Below the pieces are notes generated by a model. That model saw nothing but the letters and a program-made list of their open reading frames with translations, did not search any database and was not told where the DNA came from. A DNA stretch of 64,000 bases from Termitomyces sp. T153 (lineage: Eukaryota > Basidiomycota > Agaricomycetes > Agaricales > Lyophyllaceae). Of this stretch, positions 52,246 through 63,754 are shown in pieces. A program made the translations under genes and the position numbers. Numbering within the stretch: the first letter of the stretch is position 1; each line of letters starts with the position of its first letter. The DNA lies in assembly GCA_018296165.2 (NCBI GenBank), contig JACKQL020000125.1:1-64000 (forward strand), given 5' to 3'.

Positions 52246-53049
52246 TCAGAGTAGATTTGAGATATAGGATATTTCTTGAACTGGCGACCCTTTTGAAGCT
52301 TGTTGACAGGTTTTTCTACTATGATCCATGATCAATCTCAGACTCGTCCTATACGCGTCGTTACGCGACTTAGCACATGATACGACCGTCACATGAATGA
52401 ATGTTCCAAGGACTCTTCTCGGGACCATCACATCCCTTACTTCTGCTAGTTCTGGGAACTTTGACGCGTTTGAAATTTCAGTCTTTGCGTCATGTATGTC
52501 TCGTTTATATATCCGATAAGTAGTTGCGCATTTCTGCAATTCCTTCTCATGTGACTTCCAATCAACTTTCTAACCTGCAACTCCGCCATTATCTATGTAA
52601 ATCCTCAAATTGTGCGTCCACAAGTGGTCTGAGGGGCGGCTCGATCATCCCCTAACGCCAGCATAGACTCATCGTACTCCTCCAATCAATCCACCGCGTG
52701 CATTGTCTTTTCTCCAATTGGGTGAATACTACTGGAGCCAAGTGAAATGGACCTAGCTACTATAGCGCTTTGAGGATACTACTGGAGCCAAGTGAAATGG
52801 ACCTAGCTACTATAGCGCTTTGAGGGGGTTACTGTCCATCATTGTCTCTCACATGACGGTTAGCAGATCCGATGTATCCAAAGTAGTGATCTCAAGCAAA
52901 AATAACAGTGGCAGTCTGAATATAGCGTTCAACATAAGCGTGTGGTGACTCATAATCAACGGGTTCCCTTTCCTGGGCATTTGCAGGATAAACAAGACAG
53001 AACACATTGATCTAAGTGTCAAGAGGATTCGTTTCATCAATATTACCAA
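52246..53049 (-). pseudogene. Second MYND-family relic, tandem to the first
   Basis: Minus-strand reading from about 53049: NPLDT then FCLVYPANAQE, which aligns with PLDTISLDVLIYPADGKE of the neighbouring gene. Further on, near 52560, VDWKSHEKELQKC matches the end of a MYND finger (VDWKRHKNDC). An open 97-residue frame (52246-52539) with VMVPRRVLGTFIHVTVVSC extends beyond the finger. The middle of the gene and most finger cysteines are gone. CpG content is normal, so decay here is by deletion rather than by CpG mutation. Confidence 0.55.
52726..52825. repeat. Perfect 50-bp tandem duplication
   Basis: The unit starting ATACTACTGGAGCC at 52726 is repeated without change at 52776. It lies inside the MYND relic. 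Confidence 0.95.
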
Positions 53050-53215
53050 GACTCAATGGGATGCAGTCCCATTCAAACATTTCATGTAAAAGAACCCATA
53101 CGCCAACCAAAATCAGAGATGAGTTGTCTAAATCATTAGCACCACACCAAGTGTGGGAGGTATATACTATCTATATAGTCTCTATTACTACCTATATATC
53201 CATCTAAATACTCCA
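53050..53215. other. Spacer downstream of the TypA-like gene
   Basis: Contains A/T-rich TATATAC-type runs. It is the likely 3' region of the minus-strand GTPase gene. Confidence 0.4.
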
Positions 53216-55549
53216 CTACCTCCTCCTCTTCCCCCCCACTTTCCTCAACCTCACCCTCCCGGGCGTAACTTCAACCAACTCATCATCCCCCACATACGCC
53301 AGCATCTCCTCAAGCGACATCGCGCGGGGTGGCGAGAGCACGATCTTATCGTCAGCAATGACGCTGCGGATGTTCGTGAGTTGTTTTTTGACACAGGGGT
53401 TTAGGTGGAGGTCGAGGGGTTTGGAGGACTCGCCGATTATCATGCCGGGGTAGACTGGGGGGAGAGTCAGCGAACGAGTAGACAAGTAGAGGGAAAGGAG
53501 GGGAAACTCGACACGCACCCTGCTCGCCCGGTCCTACGAACATCGTCCCGCGTGCCTGGAGCGGCGCAAGCGCATACCCCGACGTCTCGCCTGCCGCCAT
53601 CGATATAAGTGCACCATTCCTTCCCGTATCAATGGCCCCGCGGTAAGGCATATATGCCTTGAAAATGTGATTGATTGTCCTAGAGCCAGCATCAGCATTG
53701 AAACGCACACTGGCACCAAACACTCACCCCTGTCCATGCACATCGTTCCCAAACTCTCCCGCCATATACCCAATCAACCCCCTAGCGGGAATATCCATAA
53801 CAACCTTAACCCACCCCTCCTCATCGGTCTCATAACTAACCATCTCCCCCTTCCTTATCGTCAGCTTCTGCACCACTGCACCCGCATACTCCTCCCTAAC
53901 GAGCACCGTGCACTCCTCAATTGGCTCGAGCATCCTCCCCTCCGCATCAGGATCGGGAATCATCACAGCCTTGGGAGGCCCCACTGCAAGCTCGAACCCC
54001 TCCCTCCTCAGCGTCTCGAGCAACACACCAAGATGGAGCACCCCGCGCCCGCGCAGCTCAAGTGACTCGGAGGTGGGGCCCGGAAGAATGCGCAGTGCGA
54101 CGTTGGTTTCTGCTTCTTTGTATATACGCTCGCGGATGAGCTGAGATGTAAGCTTGGTGCCTGAGGTGCCAGCGAGCGGGGAGTCGTTAGCTTGGACGTG
54201 TATCGATATTGTAGGTGGGTCAATGGGTGTTGACTGCGGTAAGGATTTGATCAGCATCATGAACACATGCCAACGCGTCAACTTACTGGAAGCGGCTTCG
54301 GCCCCTCCTCGCCCCATCCCTCCATCTGCACAAGCGTAACATTTACCCCCGCATTCTTCACACCAGCCACACTCACAATCTCTCCCGCCCCCGCTGCATC
54401 CTTCTCAATCCTCTCTAGGCCTTTCCTCGCAAAAATCTTCTTCACCTTCCCCTCGCCGACCTTCTGCCCCTCCGCATCAAGCGCCCAAAGTACATCGCCC
54501 ACGCGGAGAATACCAGAATGTATACGGCCGACGTAGAGCATGCCAACGTACGGGTCGCTCTCGATTTGGACAGTGAGCATTGAGAAGGGGCGCGTACGGT
54601 CGAGGTGCATGGGGGGCGGGACGTGCGTAAGTATGAGGTCGAAGAGCGGGGCCATGCTTGGTGTTGCGGTTGGGCTGGTGCTGGGGACGAGATCGCCAGA
54701 CGGTGACGGTGTGGGCGGGGTGGGCTGGGCCCAGCCTTGCTTGGCGGAGGCATAGAGAAGCGGGTAGTCGGCCTGTTCGTCGGTGGCGCCGAGGATGGCA
54801 AAGAGATCGAAAAGGTCGCTTTCTACTTGGGCAGGACGCGCAGTTGGACGGTCAGCTTTGTTCAGGACGACGAGTGGCCTGCGTCGTCGTCGTTGTTGGT
54901 CCGTGCGTCGAAGAGAGAACAGAACTTACCTGAGACCGCGGCTAAGAGCTTTGCTTAGAACGAACCTCGTCTGTGTCATTGGGCCTTCAGTAGCGTCAAC
55001 AACGAGCGCAACGCCATCAACCATACTTAGAACGCGCTCCACCTCGCCTCCAAAATCCGCATGTCCAGGCGTGTCCACGATATTAATCAAGTTCCCGTTG
55101 TATATAATGCTAGTGCACTTTGACAGAATAGTAATCCCCCGCTCGCGCTCGAGGTCGTTCGAGTCCATGACGCGTGTGATAAACCCATTGTCGATGGCGC
55201 TGTCTGCCGTGATATTGCTCGCTGCAGACGACGTCGGCGTGAACAGCGCCTGTTCCGTCGCAGACAGCTGTTTGATAGTGCCCGACTGGCGCAACAGCTG
55301 ATCAACAAGCGTCGTTTTGCCATGGTCCACTTTTTTTTTTCATAGAAATTCATATCAGCAACAAAGTGATACAATGAACCCCGTACCATGCGCAATAATA
55401 GCAATGTTCCGAATCTTCTCCCTAGGCACAAGCGTTTCCTGAACAACGTCTGAACACACCCGCACAGTCGACGAGAATCCCCGAGCCCCAGCGCGCATGC
55501 TCCGCAAACATCCCAGCCATGGCCTTGTCCGCGGAATAAATGCCAGCAT
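53216..55549 (-). CDS. typA: TypA/BipA-family translational GTPase, six exons
   Basis: Exons 55549-55387, 55329-54930, 54878-54287, 54233-53728, 53679-53519 and 53454-53216, with introns of 57, 51, 53, 48 and 64 nt (GT-AG). All phases agree, giving 686 residues. G1 is AHVDHGKTT, whose Val codon spans intron 1. G3 is [14 protein letters not shown] and G4 is NKADRP. The EF-Tu domain 2-like part has [19 protein letters not shown]. The C-terminal TypA signature has LEPIEE, GAVVQKL and RKGEM, then [21 protein letters not shown] and [18 protein letters not shown], ending TNIRS and LVEVTPG. The N-terminus ([20 protein letters not shown]) is basic and Ser/Arg-rich, suggesting import into mitochondria. 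TypA proteins bind ribosomes and act in ribosome assembly or stress translation. The start was chosen because the presequence begins there. Confidence 0.93.
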
Positions 55550-55921
55550 GGCGCAGGTCTGTTGCAAGGAACGCACTGGAAAGCAGAGAAAAAATTGGCC
55601 CCACGTGGGTTTCGCGTCATCATCACGTGTCAAATATCTCAATAAGTGTTCTCGTAAGGTTTTTCCACCGGCTCTTCCCATCCTTCCTTCCGTACGGCAT
55701 GCTACATCCAATCTATTGGCTCAGGGGAGGCCGCTCGAGCATTGTTCTGATGGCAAAGTGTTGTTCTCATGTTTCTTCAGTTCTTCCCGCCTTTCGTACG
55801 GCATGGCTATCCAATCTATTGGCTTGAAAGAACGCCGCTAAAACATCGTTCTGCTGACAAACGTTACAATATGCCGGTTCTCTTTATGTATCAAGTGGCT
55901 AAAGGTTGACATACGTGCGAT
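55550..55921. promoter_or_regulatory. Divergent promoter region with paired CCAAT boxes
   Basis: Lies between the GTPase gene (minus) and the tRNA gene (plus). The palindromic pair CCAATCTATTGG occurs at 55708-55719 and again at 55811-55822. Each sits in an imperfect direct repeat of about 103 bp that also has CGTACGGCATG and a TTCTTCC-type lead. CCAAT is the site of the HAP/NF-Y complex, which in fungi controls respiratory and mitochondrial genes. This would fit the neighbouring gene. Confidence 0.55.
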
Positions 55922-56027
55922 GGCAAGATGGCCGAGCGGTTAAGGCGTGTGACTCAAGCGTAGCTTACCTGCAATCGCGGGTTCTCATCATCGTATGATG
56001 GCGTGGGTTCAAGTCCCACTCTTGTCA
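55922..56027 (+). tRNA. tRNA-Leu (CAA), with intron
   Basis: The acceptor stem GGCAAGA (55922-55928) pairs with TCTTGTC (56020-56026), with A as discriminator (56027). The D arm is GCCGAGCGGTTAAGGC. The anticodon CAA is at 55955-55957, followed one base later by an intron of about 15 nt (about 55959-55973). The long variable arm has the stem CATCA/TGATG, as in class II tRNAs. The T arm is GTGGG TTCAAGT CCCAC. It decodes UUG. The anticodon stem contains G-T pairs, so the exact intron edges are uncertain. Confidence 0.92.
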
Positions 56028-56030
56028 GTG

Positions 56031-56035
56031 TTTTT
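56031..56035 (+). terminator. Pol III T-run behind tRNA-Leu
   Basis: TTTTT starts four bases after the tRNA end; a second T-run follows at 56037. Confidence 0.8.
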
Positions 56036-57540
56036 GTTTTTCTCTTCTTTTGACTTGCTTATATATGCTTCGGCAGCCATCTTTCTACAAATAACTAAAC
56101 TCTTAGACTGCCCTGTCAAATGGGGTACTCTGGACAAAAGACAGAGTTATACCAGATCAAGCACATACAATTATTCTTCCTGTGTACAAATGTTGTTTTA
56201 AGTTTATCTTTGAAGAAAGTATGTCAAAAGATGCTCAGAAAATCTATAGAGCAAAACTGTCCTAGTATCAGTTAGGTCTTCATTTTTATTTGTAAGAGTT
56301 CATCAATGGAGCAACTAAGATTGTCAGATAATTGGGGCTTCTTTACTTCCCTTGCTATGCAAACTTGGGTCTTTGAATTCCTTTAATGATTATTAGAAAA
56401 AGCAACCAGCATACAGCTTCAGCAAACTAATCTCTCTCAAAGAATACTTATGTGTCATAGTAGTAAAAGTTCCCCATTCAAGTTCCTTGAAAGAGAACCT
56501 TCTACTCAAAACAGGACCATCTATACACATGCTATATTAATACACAAGTTGTGTCTGTAAATGTTGACTTGTAATTACTCTTTTTGCCTTTTCAATCTTA
56601 TTTCATCTCAAAGAAATGTGTAATTCTCTTCACCAATGGTTCATGAGCATAATAAATCACACCTACCATTCTTTTTCAGAAGTTGTAATAATGTCAAAGT
56701 ATCCATTGGGAGGAGGAAAGGTCAGATGATTAGGAATAAGCTGACCCCAAGTTGATAAGAAATGATTAGTGTAAAACTCTAAGAATACACACCTTCATGT
56801 CAAATCATGTCCATCAGATCTATATTCAGAACATATATTCTTTCAAAGGTCATCAGTTATGCACACAGGACAATTGTCTGTCCATCTTCTTTCTCAAGTC
56901 TAAGAAAAAAGTAGGAGATTTTATAACTAAAGTGGTGGCACCACCGCAGTATCAATGTGTTCCAGAGATCTAATGCATTTTCTTTGCATGACAATCATTA
57001 GAATCAGTACTGTTGAAGTCTACTTCAATTCCTGGTTTGTTTCCTTTCACTATCAGAAATATTGGGTGGTTGATTCTTGAAGTTTATTCCACACAATCTC
57101 AAAACAGCAAGAAGTGCATTCAAAGGCAGTAGATGCATGGAAAAAGCTCTTCAATCAATGTTTTTATATCTGTTAATATTCATCTGTAATTATTCTCTCT
57201 GTGTTCTCTCCTGCCCAGTGAACTGCTCTGATAGTTCATAGAGTAAAAACCTATTCAACCCAATCTAATCTAATCCAAGTTCAGGTATATAAGCAGGGCA
57301 ACTTCTGCTTTTGAGTGAAAAGAGGACAAAGAAGCTTGTTATGCTATTTCTCTGACTTACTCATACAATTCAAGTCTACCAGATGTAATTTTCAGCCTAC
57401 ATACTTTGTATGTGCCCACAATGTTGTGGGTGAAAGGCCTCAGATCCTTCCCAGTGACTGCAGGAAAACACCAGGAGTCTTCCCTATTGACTTTCCAATA
57501 ACAGAGAGGCTCATAGGACAAGAGGCCCTGTGTGATCATG
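56036..57540. other. No gene seen; A/T-rich, CpG-poor
   Basis: About 1.5 kb without a frame that looks coding. No repeat family of this window was recognised in it. It marks the change from the CpG-rich island back to CpG-poor sequence. Confidence 0.5.
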
Positions 57541-58189
57541 AATCAGGCCCTTCCTGAGCACATGGGGAGCTGGACCATTAGCATTTCTAGAAACAATTCC
57601 TTCACCTGCTGGCTTGGAAGTACCAGGTAGTGTAGCACTTCTAGGGAGAGGAGTAGTACCAGAGGATGTAGTGCCCTCAGTGAGAGGAGTCCCAAGGGAT
57701 GTGATGCCCATGAGAGCAGTGCCAGGAGATGTGGTCCTGCCAAATTATGCTGTAGCCATGAAGCAGGTGCTGATGCAGGGATATTATGTTCTCCTGAAAT
57801 TCAGCAGAATGAGAAGAGGGCATGGGGGACCAAGGGTACCCCCACCAATGAACTTTGTATATTCTGTGGCTGCACAGCCTAGTGTGGTTGCAGGAGTCCA
57901 GTGATACATGATGCTACAAGTTCCTGGTAGCCCCAATGCCAGTGGCTGGACTTGGCCAAGCAACAAGCATGACAAGTCAATGTTGATCTGCCACAATATC
58001 AACACAAGTAGGGACTTCAGTCCCTGCTCCACCATCTCCAGGGGCTATGGAGGTGGATGATGATGGACCAGCATCCATTATGGTGCTGATGGAGTCATTG
58101 GCACCTCCCCAGTGGTCATATCCATCTGTGCCACCTGCAGTGCATCCAATGAATGCACCTTCATCATTATCTAGCATGTTGGGGTGCTC
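57541..58189 (+). other. Weak, decayed coding-like stretch, unknown
   Basis: A frame (57614-57904) with a short imperfect repeat (VPGDVV-, VPEDVV-, VPRDVM-type) and a Gly/Pro-rich context. It stops at 57902-57904, and later frames are broken. There is no domain I recognise. It may be Gag-like debris next to the LTR-C that follows. Confidence 0.25.
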
Positions 58190-58548
58190 AGCAGCTGCCA
58201 CATGTGACTCAATCACACAACTAGCAGAGTGAGGTCCAATATCTATTATTCTGCCTCTACAAGAACATCTAGATTTCTAGCTACTCACTTGGCAGAGGGA
58301 GATCCAAGGAGAACAAGCATGTGGATTCCCAATGCCAGTGTTCAGAAAATGTAACTCAGAGCTTCCAGAAAAGAGAATTATCAACAACCAAATCTGAAGT
58401 CAAATCCAAAAATGAAAATTCATTGGAAACAGCCTTGATCTCCAGCCTCCAGGTATGTGGCTGGTAAAACAATGGGAGGATGAGAATGAGAGGCCAGCTT
58501 AAAAAAAAGAAAACAGGAATGGGGTCCAGTACATGCAGTTCCCTGACA
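58190..58548 (-). repeat. LTR-C (variant), reverse, left edge eroded
   Basis: It aligns with the minus-strand LTR-C at 20650-20984 (CAATCACACAACT, GGCAGAGGGAGATCC, CCAGTGTTCA, AACAACCAAATC) and ends TTCCCTGACA at 58548. Confidence 0.7.
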
Positions 58549-59124
58549 ACTAGCCACACTTGCAGCACAGCCAAAGATGCCTAGCACAGACCAGTCATCC
58601 ACTACTTCAGCAGCAAACTTAGCAAATATCAACCCTCAAGAAAACAGTAACACTTCACAGACCACATATGTATGCTCTCACAGCCATAATACAACTAAAT
58701 TGCCTAAATCCCACTACAGTATTGGACACCACCCAATATATGCTCAGCAGAGAACTCTGTCCCTATACTTATGGACTCTCAGGCCAGTGACTATTGTTTT
58801 GTCAATTGCAAAGCATTTTTTAACATACCATGTATGAAGTCCTAAGGGAGGGGTGTGCTACAACAAAGGAGCCAGTGCTCCACATTATTTTCCATATGGC
58901 CAGGGACAGTAAAGAAGCCTGTAGGTACAGCACAGGCAAACATCAAACTCTTCTTTGGGAACACTCTGCATGATCCAGTAATAAGACCATATTCTCACTA
59001 AGAACTGGTTTCTGTTATTTTCTATGTTTTTGGTGACTTCCAGATTTCCTAGTTTGCATTTGACTTTGTTGCCTAGACCCTTGATCCATAGTGCCTATTT
59101 CCCTTCAGGATCTTCAGTGGCTGC
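58549..59124. other. No gene seen
   Basis: The short frame 58577-58837 has no recognisable feature. The stretch lies between LTR-C and LTR-A debris. Confidence 0.4.
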
Positions 59125-59960
59125 TGTCAGGTTCTGTTTACCACCAGGGCCCAGCCCAGCTGGGATAGTCCTTACTAGGCAGATACAATGTCTTGTACAT
59201 ATGACCTGTGTTCTGGTAGGTTCCAGATGTTAGATAGTCATGAGGGTAAGCTGGAGTAGCAGTCCAAGTAAGTCTGGAAAAGTCCTGAGAGTGCTAAGGG
59301 CTAAGTACATTAAGGTACAACTGAGGTAATGTCAGGTACAAAGTCTGGGGCAGATGCTTAGAAGGCAGGGCTCTTAGGTCACACAAGCAATAGGAGGAGG
59401 ACTGGAGTTTGATGGGTGATCAGAAACAGTTGATGGGTTCTGGAGCCAAGCATAGAATGAGGTCTAGAGTTCAATAGAGGGTACAGGGTTACAATGATAA
59501 GAACAGAGATTGTAACAGAAATGAAGTTGAGGGGAAACCAAGCACATGTGAAAGGAAAACTGAGATGAATGAGACAAGATGGAGTCAAGATGAGATAGAG
59601 ACAAGAACAAAATGGAATTGAAGACAATACAAGACAAGACTGGAACAATGAAACAGAAACTAGAGACATGATGGAAATGGATACAAATGTAAGTAATATC
59701 AAGACTACCATAGCTGATATTACTCTACAACTTAAATACTGGCTACTGGACCTCCTCCAGGGACTGCAGGAGTAGCAGCAGGGCTTGTCAGAGCTGCACA
59801 GGTTTGACAGGTGTTAGTTCTGATCTGGTGGCAGGCTACAATGATACATTGATGTGGGTGAGCTGCATAGTGGGCATTAGGGTGTTCTGATCTGACTAGG
59901 CAGGCTATGGTGACAAATCAGTGTGGGTTCATGATGTGCACCAGGGTCAGAGATAGTGTT
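59125..59960 (-). repeat. LTR-A, reverse, 5' side eroded
   Basis: It starts TGTCAGGTTCTG (reverse of the LTR-A end), contains TCCTTACTAGGCAG and the GAGACAAG-rich core, and fades near 59960. Near 59818-59950 a unit of about 65 bp (GTTCTGATCTG... GGCAGGCTA) is imperfectly duplicated. Confidence 0.7.
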
Positions 59961-60149
59961 GGAAGTACCTGGGAGCTTGGTGGAGGTTGGGGAAGTTATG
60001 TGGACCCTCCAATAGCAGACATCCAGGCAGATGGGGCCCAGCCATGGACTCTTTTGTTCCTTAGTGCAGAGGCAGGAGTAATCACTATTACTACTACAAT
60101 GCTGGACCCCTGCCCTGATACTAGAACACTCAGGACAACACTCATGATG

Positions 60150-60960
60150 CTTTAACCTAGGAAGGCAAGCTCAACATCTAGAAACTGGAGCCTTTCACTG
60201 ACCCCACTCCCCAGAAATGGAGAATCTTCCTGACACAGTGTTTTACCATGTTTCAAGCTAAACCTATTATATTCCAACTTGAGAGCTCATGGGTGGCCTT
60301 TGCTGCCTCATATATACAGGGCATCACCTTTGATCACTACATGGTGCTGCTCCAGTTTGACCCCAACAACTCCATGCTCTCAAACTGGCTTGCTTTTACC
60401 TAGGAATTTTCCAGTAATTTTGGAGTCTTTGCCACTGTAGTGGAAGCAGAAGAAGACTTCTTCAATGTCCAGATGCATGACAAATGAACAATTGACAACA
60501 TTCATTGTCTGGTTTTAATGAGAGGCCTACAAAACAGGTTGGAACTATAATGCCATCTGGTTTGCCCTCCACCATGCCTTTCCCCAGAGAATCAAGAACA
60601 TTCTCCACCTCACACCCAAGCAACTCATGTACAATGGCTACAAAGCACTTGTTACTCATATTGACCAATGTTACTGAGAAGACCAGAGTGAGAAGATGGC
60701 ACTCCAAACTACCTGAAATTCCTTTGGCAATGCCAACTGGCAGGCCTGAGCAACCAACAGCAATTGACCCTCTGTCCCTGCAGCCCCTGCCAACTCTATG
60801 CCCCACTTCTCCCCAGAACAAGGACCCACCAGCACCAATCAACTCTCAGGATCCTGCTCCCCCTCCAACTTGATGCTGCCAACCTCCATGAGACTCCAGA
60901 GTTCCTGGACACTGACTCCAATGACTGTCAGGACTCTGACAATGCCCCAAACCCCATAAA
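60150..60960 (+). pseudogene. Gag of gypsy E
   Basis: Capsid-like segments appear across frames near 60280-60480: FQLESS-like, then GITFDHY-like, FDPNNSMLSNWLAF and a following basic loop. The open frame 60505-60873 is a Pro/Thr-rich Gag tail. A final acidic part has LHETPEFLDTDSNDCQDSD (near 60890). No zinc knuckle remains. The product would be the particle protein of the element; it is not functional. Confidence 0.65.
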
Positions 60961-60977
60961 AGACCAAGAGGCCTTAT

Positions 60978-62481
60978 GTGCAAATAAGATCTGAAACAGA
61001 AACCCTTGACAAGCCCCTTGATCTCCAGCTCTTTGACAGAAGCCCTGCCTCCACTGGAATTACCAAATACTATAACAGCTTTCTCATAGTCAACAACAAC
61101 TTAGGATTCCAGGTCTGCCTCCTTGTTAGGCAGCTCCCAGAGTCAACCCTGATTGTGCTTGGATTGCTCTGGTTACAAGAGGCAAAGTCTACAACATATC
61201 AGAAATCAAACTCTGGGCTCTCAAAAACTAATTTGACAACATGCTTGGCAAAGATTTCATATGCTCCTCAATCTATGCCACCAGAGCTCCTGTTTTCCAA
61301 GAAAAAAAATGGCTCTCTCTGACACTGCATTGACTACTGAAGACTTAACTAAGTCACCAAAAAGAATTGGTATCCCCTTCCCTGATCAGTAATCTTGTTG
61401 ACTGCCTCTGCAGTGCCAAGATTCACACCAAAATAGATCTCTGCTCTGGCTACAACAATGTCTGGATTGCTCTGGGACATGAATGGAAGACTGCCTTCCA
61501 CATCTGCTATGGCCTCTTTGAATACTTAGTGATCCTCTTTGAAATGACCAACTCCCCTGCCACCTTCCAGTACTTCATGAACAACATCTTCCAATGACAT
61601 GAACAATCTCTTTGTTATTGTGTATTTGGACAACATTCTGATTTACTTGAACTCCCTGGAAAAACATCCAAGATACATCTGCCACATTCTAGAACAACTC
61701 CAGGAGTACCATCTTCATGCCAAAGCCAAAAAGTGCTTCTTCCACACTATGGAGGTCAAGTACTTTCAAGTAATTGTCATTCCAGATTGAGTATGCATGG
61801 ATCTGACCAAGGTTAGTTAAGGCCATCCTCAACTTGCCCCCAACCCAGAATGTCAAAGAGGTACATTCCTTCCTGGGGTTTGCTAACTTCTATCACTAGT
61901 CTATTGACAACTACTTTGGAATCACAAAACCCCTCAACTAACTCACCTGGAAGGCCACCCCCTGGGACTGGAATAGCAAGTGCCAAAGTGTATTTACCCT
62001 CCTCAAAAAAGTTCTCACCTCTGCCCCAATCCTCCACTACTTCAATCCCACCCTGCCTATCATACTTGAATGCAACACCTCTGACTATGCCATCACCAGA
62101 ATACTCTGCTAAATGGACCCTGGCAGTAAGAATCTCTGCCCTGATGCTTTTTGCTCAATGATCTCCACAGAGCTCAACTACAACATCTATTACAAGAAAC
62201 TCCTTGCCATCATTGAAGCCTTTCAACAATGGAGGGCCTACCTTGAAGGAGCCCTGCACTGCATTCAAGTCTACCCTGATCATAACAATTTGCAATATTT
62301 CACCACCACCAAACAGCTCAGCTGCCAACAAGCCCACTGGTCTGAAACTCTCTCCAAATACAACTTCACCATCCACTACTGCCCTGGTCAACTTGGTGCA
62401 AAACTCAACACCATGACCCAGAAACTGGACATATACTTCAAGAATTTATTTGAGGCTGAGTGCAATGTGTTCAGCCACTGA
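60978..62481 (+). pseudogene. RT-RNase H of gypsy E
   Basis: Pieces in order: LLFSKKKNGSL (61290), LISNLVDCLCSAKIHTKIDLCSGYNNV (61385-61465), MTNSPATFQYFMNNIF (61545-61595), the catalytic block VYLDN (near 61621, YLDD to YLDN) and YHLHAKAKKCFFH. Then come FLGFANFY-like sequence near 61875 and an RNase H with ECNTSDYAI-like sequence near 62065. The tail has LNYNIYYKKLLAIIEAFQQW (62175-62235). Frame breaks at 61597 and 61800 and several stops make it inactive. Confidence 0.8.
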
Positions 62482-63420
62482 GTAATAATCCCCCCTGAAC
62501 ACCTGCATGCTGTGCTAATTATGAATAAAGAAGGGATTCTCCATCAAATTTTAAACGTTCCTCCAGATGCCTTCTTTACCTAGCATGACCCCCAAACAAC
62601 CCCACCAACAACTCAGCAACTGACCAACTCTTCACACTGTCTCCAGACCATTGACCTCTGCTTTGGGAAGGACAAATCTATGCTCTGGACCACAAGTCCA
62701 TATGTCTTGACATACCTCAGCCACACTATAACCACAAACTCCAGGGACACCCAGAAATTTGTAAGACCCTCCAACTCATTTCCTGGGCTTACTTTTGGCC
62801 AAGAATGAAGAAGGATGTCACCCAGTATGTGCAAGCCTGTGGACCATGCCTCTAGGCCAAGGTATCCTACCACCACCCTTACAGTCTGCTGAAGCCCCTC
62901 CCTGTTGGTTGCTGCCTCTGGTCCTCAATTTCAACAGACCACATTGTTGAATTCCCCAAGTCCAAAGGTTTTGGTGCAATTCTCATTGTTGTCTGCTGAC
63001 TCATTAAGCAAGCCCTCTCTATCCCCTGCTGCACTACTGACAATGCTCCAGGGTTTGCCAAACTCTTCCTCAAACACATCTTTTCCAAGCACAGACTCCC
63101 AGATGACATCATCTCTGACTATAGCACCCTTCATCTCCTAGTTCTGGCAATCACTATGCAAAGCCTGGGAGATAAAAACCAACCTACATTTACTTATAAT
63201 AACACCCCTCACTCTGCTACCAGAGTTTCCCCCTTCTACACTAACAAGAGACATTAAACCCAGCTCACTCTGTTGCTCAAGGATATTCCTTCTCACATCA
63301 CCTATGAAGTTGCCAAAGACCTCCAGTCCTTCTGCCAGTTCCTCCAGGACAAAATCAAAATCAACATTGCCAACCAAGCCTACTCCAAGCATGCCAACAT
63401 CTGATGTGAACCAACTCCTA
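62482..63420 (+). pseudogene. Integrase of gypsy E
   Basis: Zinc region with HPEICKTLQLISWAYFWPRMKKDV and ACGPCL near 62750-62855. Core with STDHIVEFPKSKGF near 62935, TTDNAPGFAKLFLKHIFSKH, and DIISDYSTL near 63110. These cover the first two catalytic Asp positions. The DGQTE-like Glu region is not readable, which suggests a deletion. The frame then continues with TFTYNNTPHSATRVSPFY near 63190 and decays at about 63420. Confidence 0.7.
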
Positions 63421-63754
63421 ACTGGGCCCTGTAACCAGCAAGGTTACCAGTACCTTAGTTCCAGTGCATGTACCATGCATTGAGCCATAGTTAGACACTG
63501 ATGTGTGTTATTGCTGCACACCCATACATTACATAAGGACAACATCTTGTATTTCACTTCATAACTAGTCTAATCTGATATTTTGGTCTGATTCAGCTAC
63601 TGCTTAAACTGTGCAAGATTGTTCTATCTGTAGCCAATGGCCATATTTTTTTGAATCTTCTTCTATTGGCTTTAGACTTTGGACTCTTGTTACCAATCTA
63701 GGCTCCTCATCAAGCTTTTGAGCTTCTTTTGTGTCATGTCAACATCTTGTTCCC
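63421..63754. other. Unassigned, possibly the leader or LTR of the next element
   Basis: T-rich sequence with ATTGGCTTTAGA near 63665, directly before an ATG. No second copy in the window to prove an LTR. Confidence 0.3.

Larger units (their letters stand above)
59961..63420 (+). mobile_element. Gypsy E retrotransposon, LTRs not identified
   Basis: Gag, RT, RNase H and integrase segments follow in Ty3/gypsy order on the plus strand, all broken by stops and shifts. No LTR pair could be assigned. LTR-A debris lies to its left and an unassigned 330 bp to its right. Confidence 0.75.

Noticed and set aside
53405..55301. Plus-strand frames up to 172 codons
   Set aside because: Opposite-strand shadows of the TypA-like gene, which has consistent exons and conserved motifs on the minus strand.
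57315..57557. 80-codon plus-strand frame
   Set aside because: No homology recognised, no codon or domain support, and an equally long minus-strand frame overlaps it.
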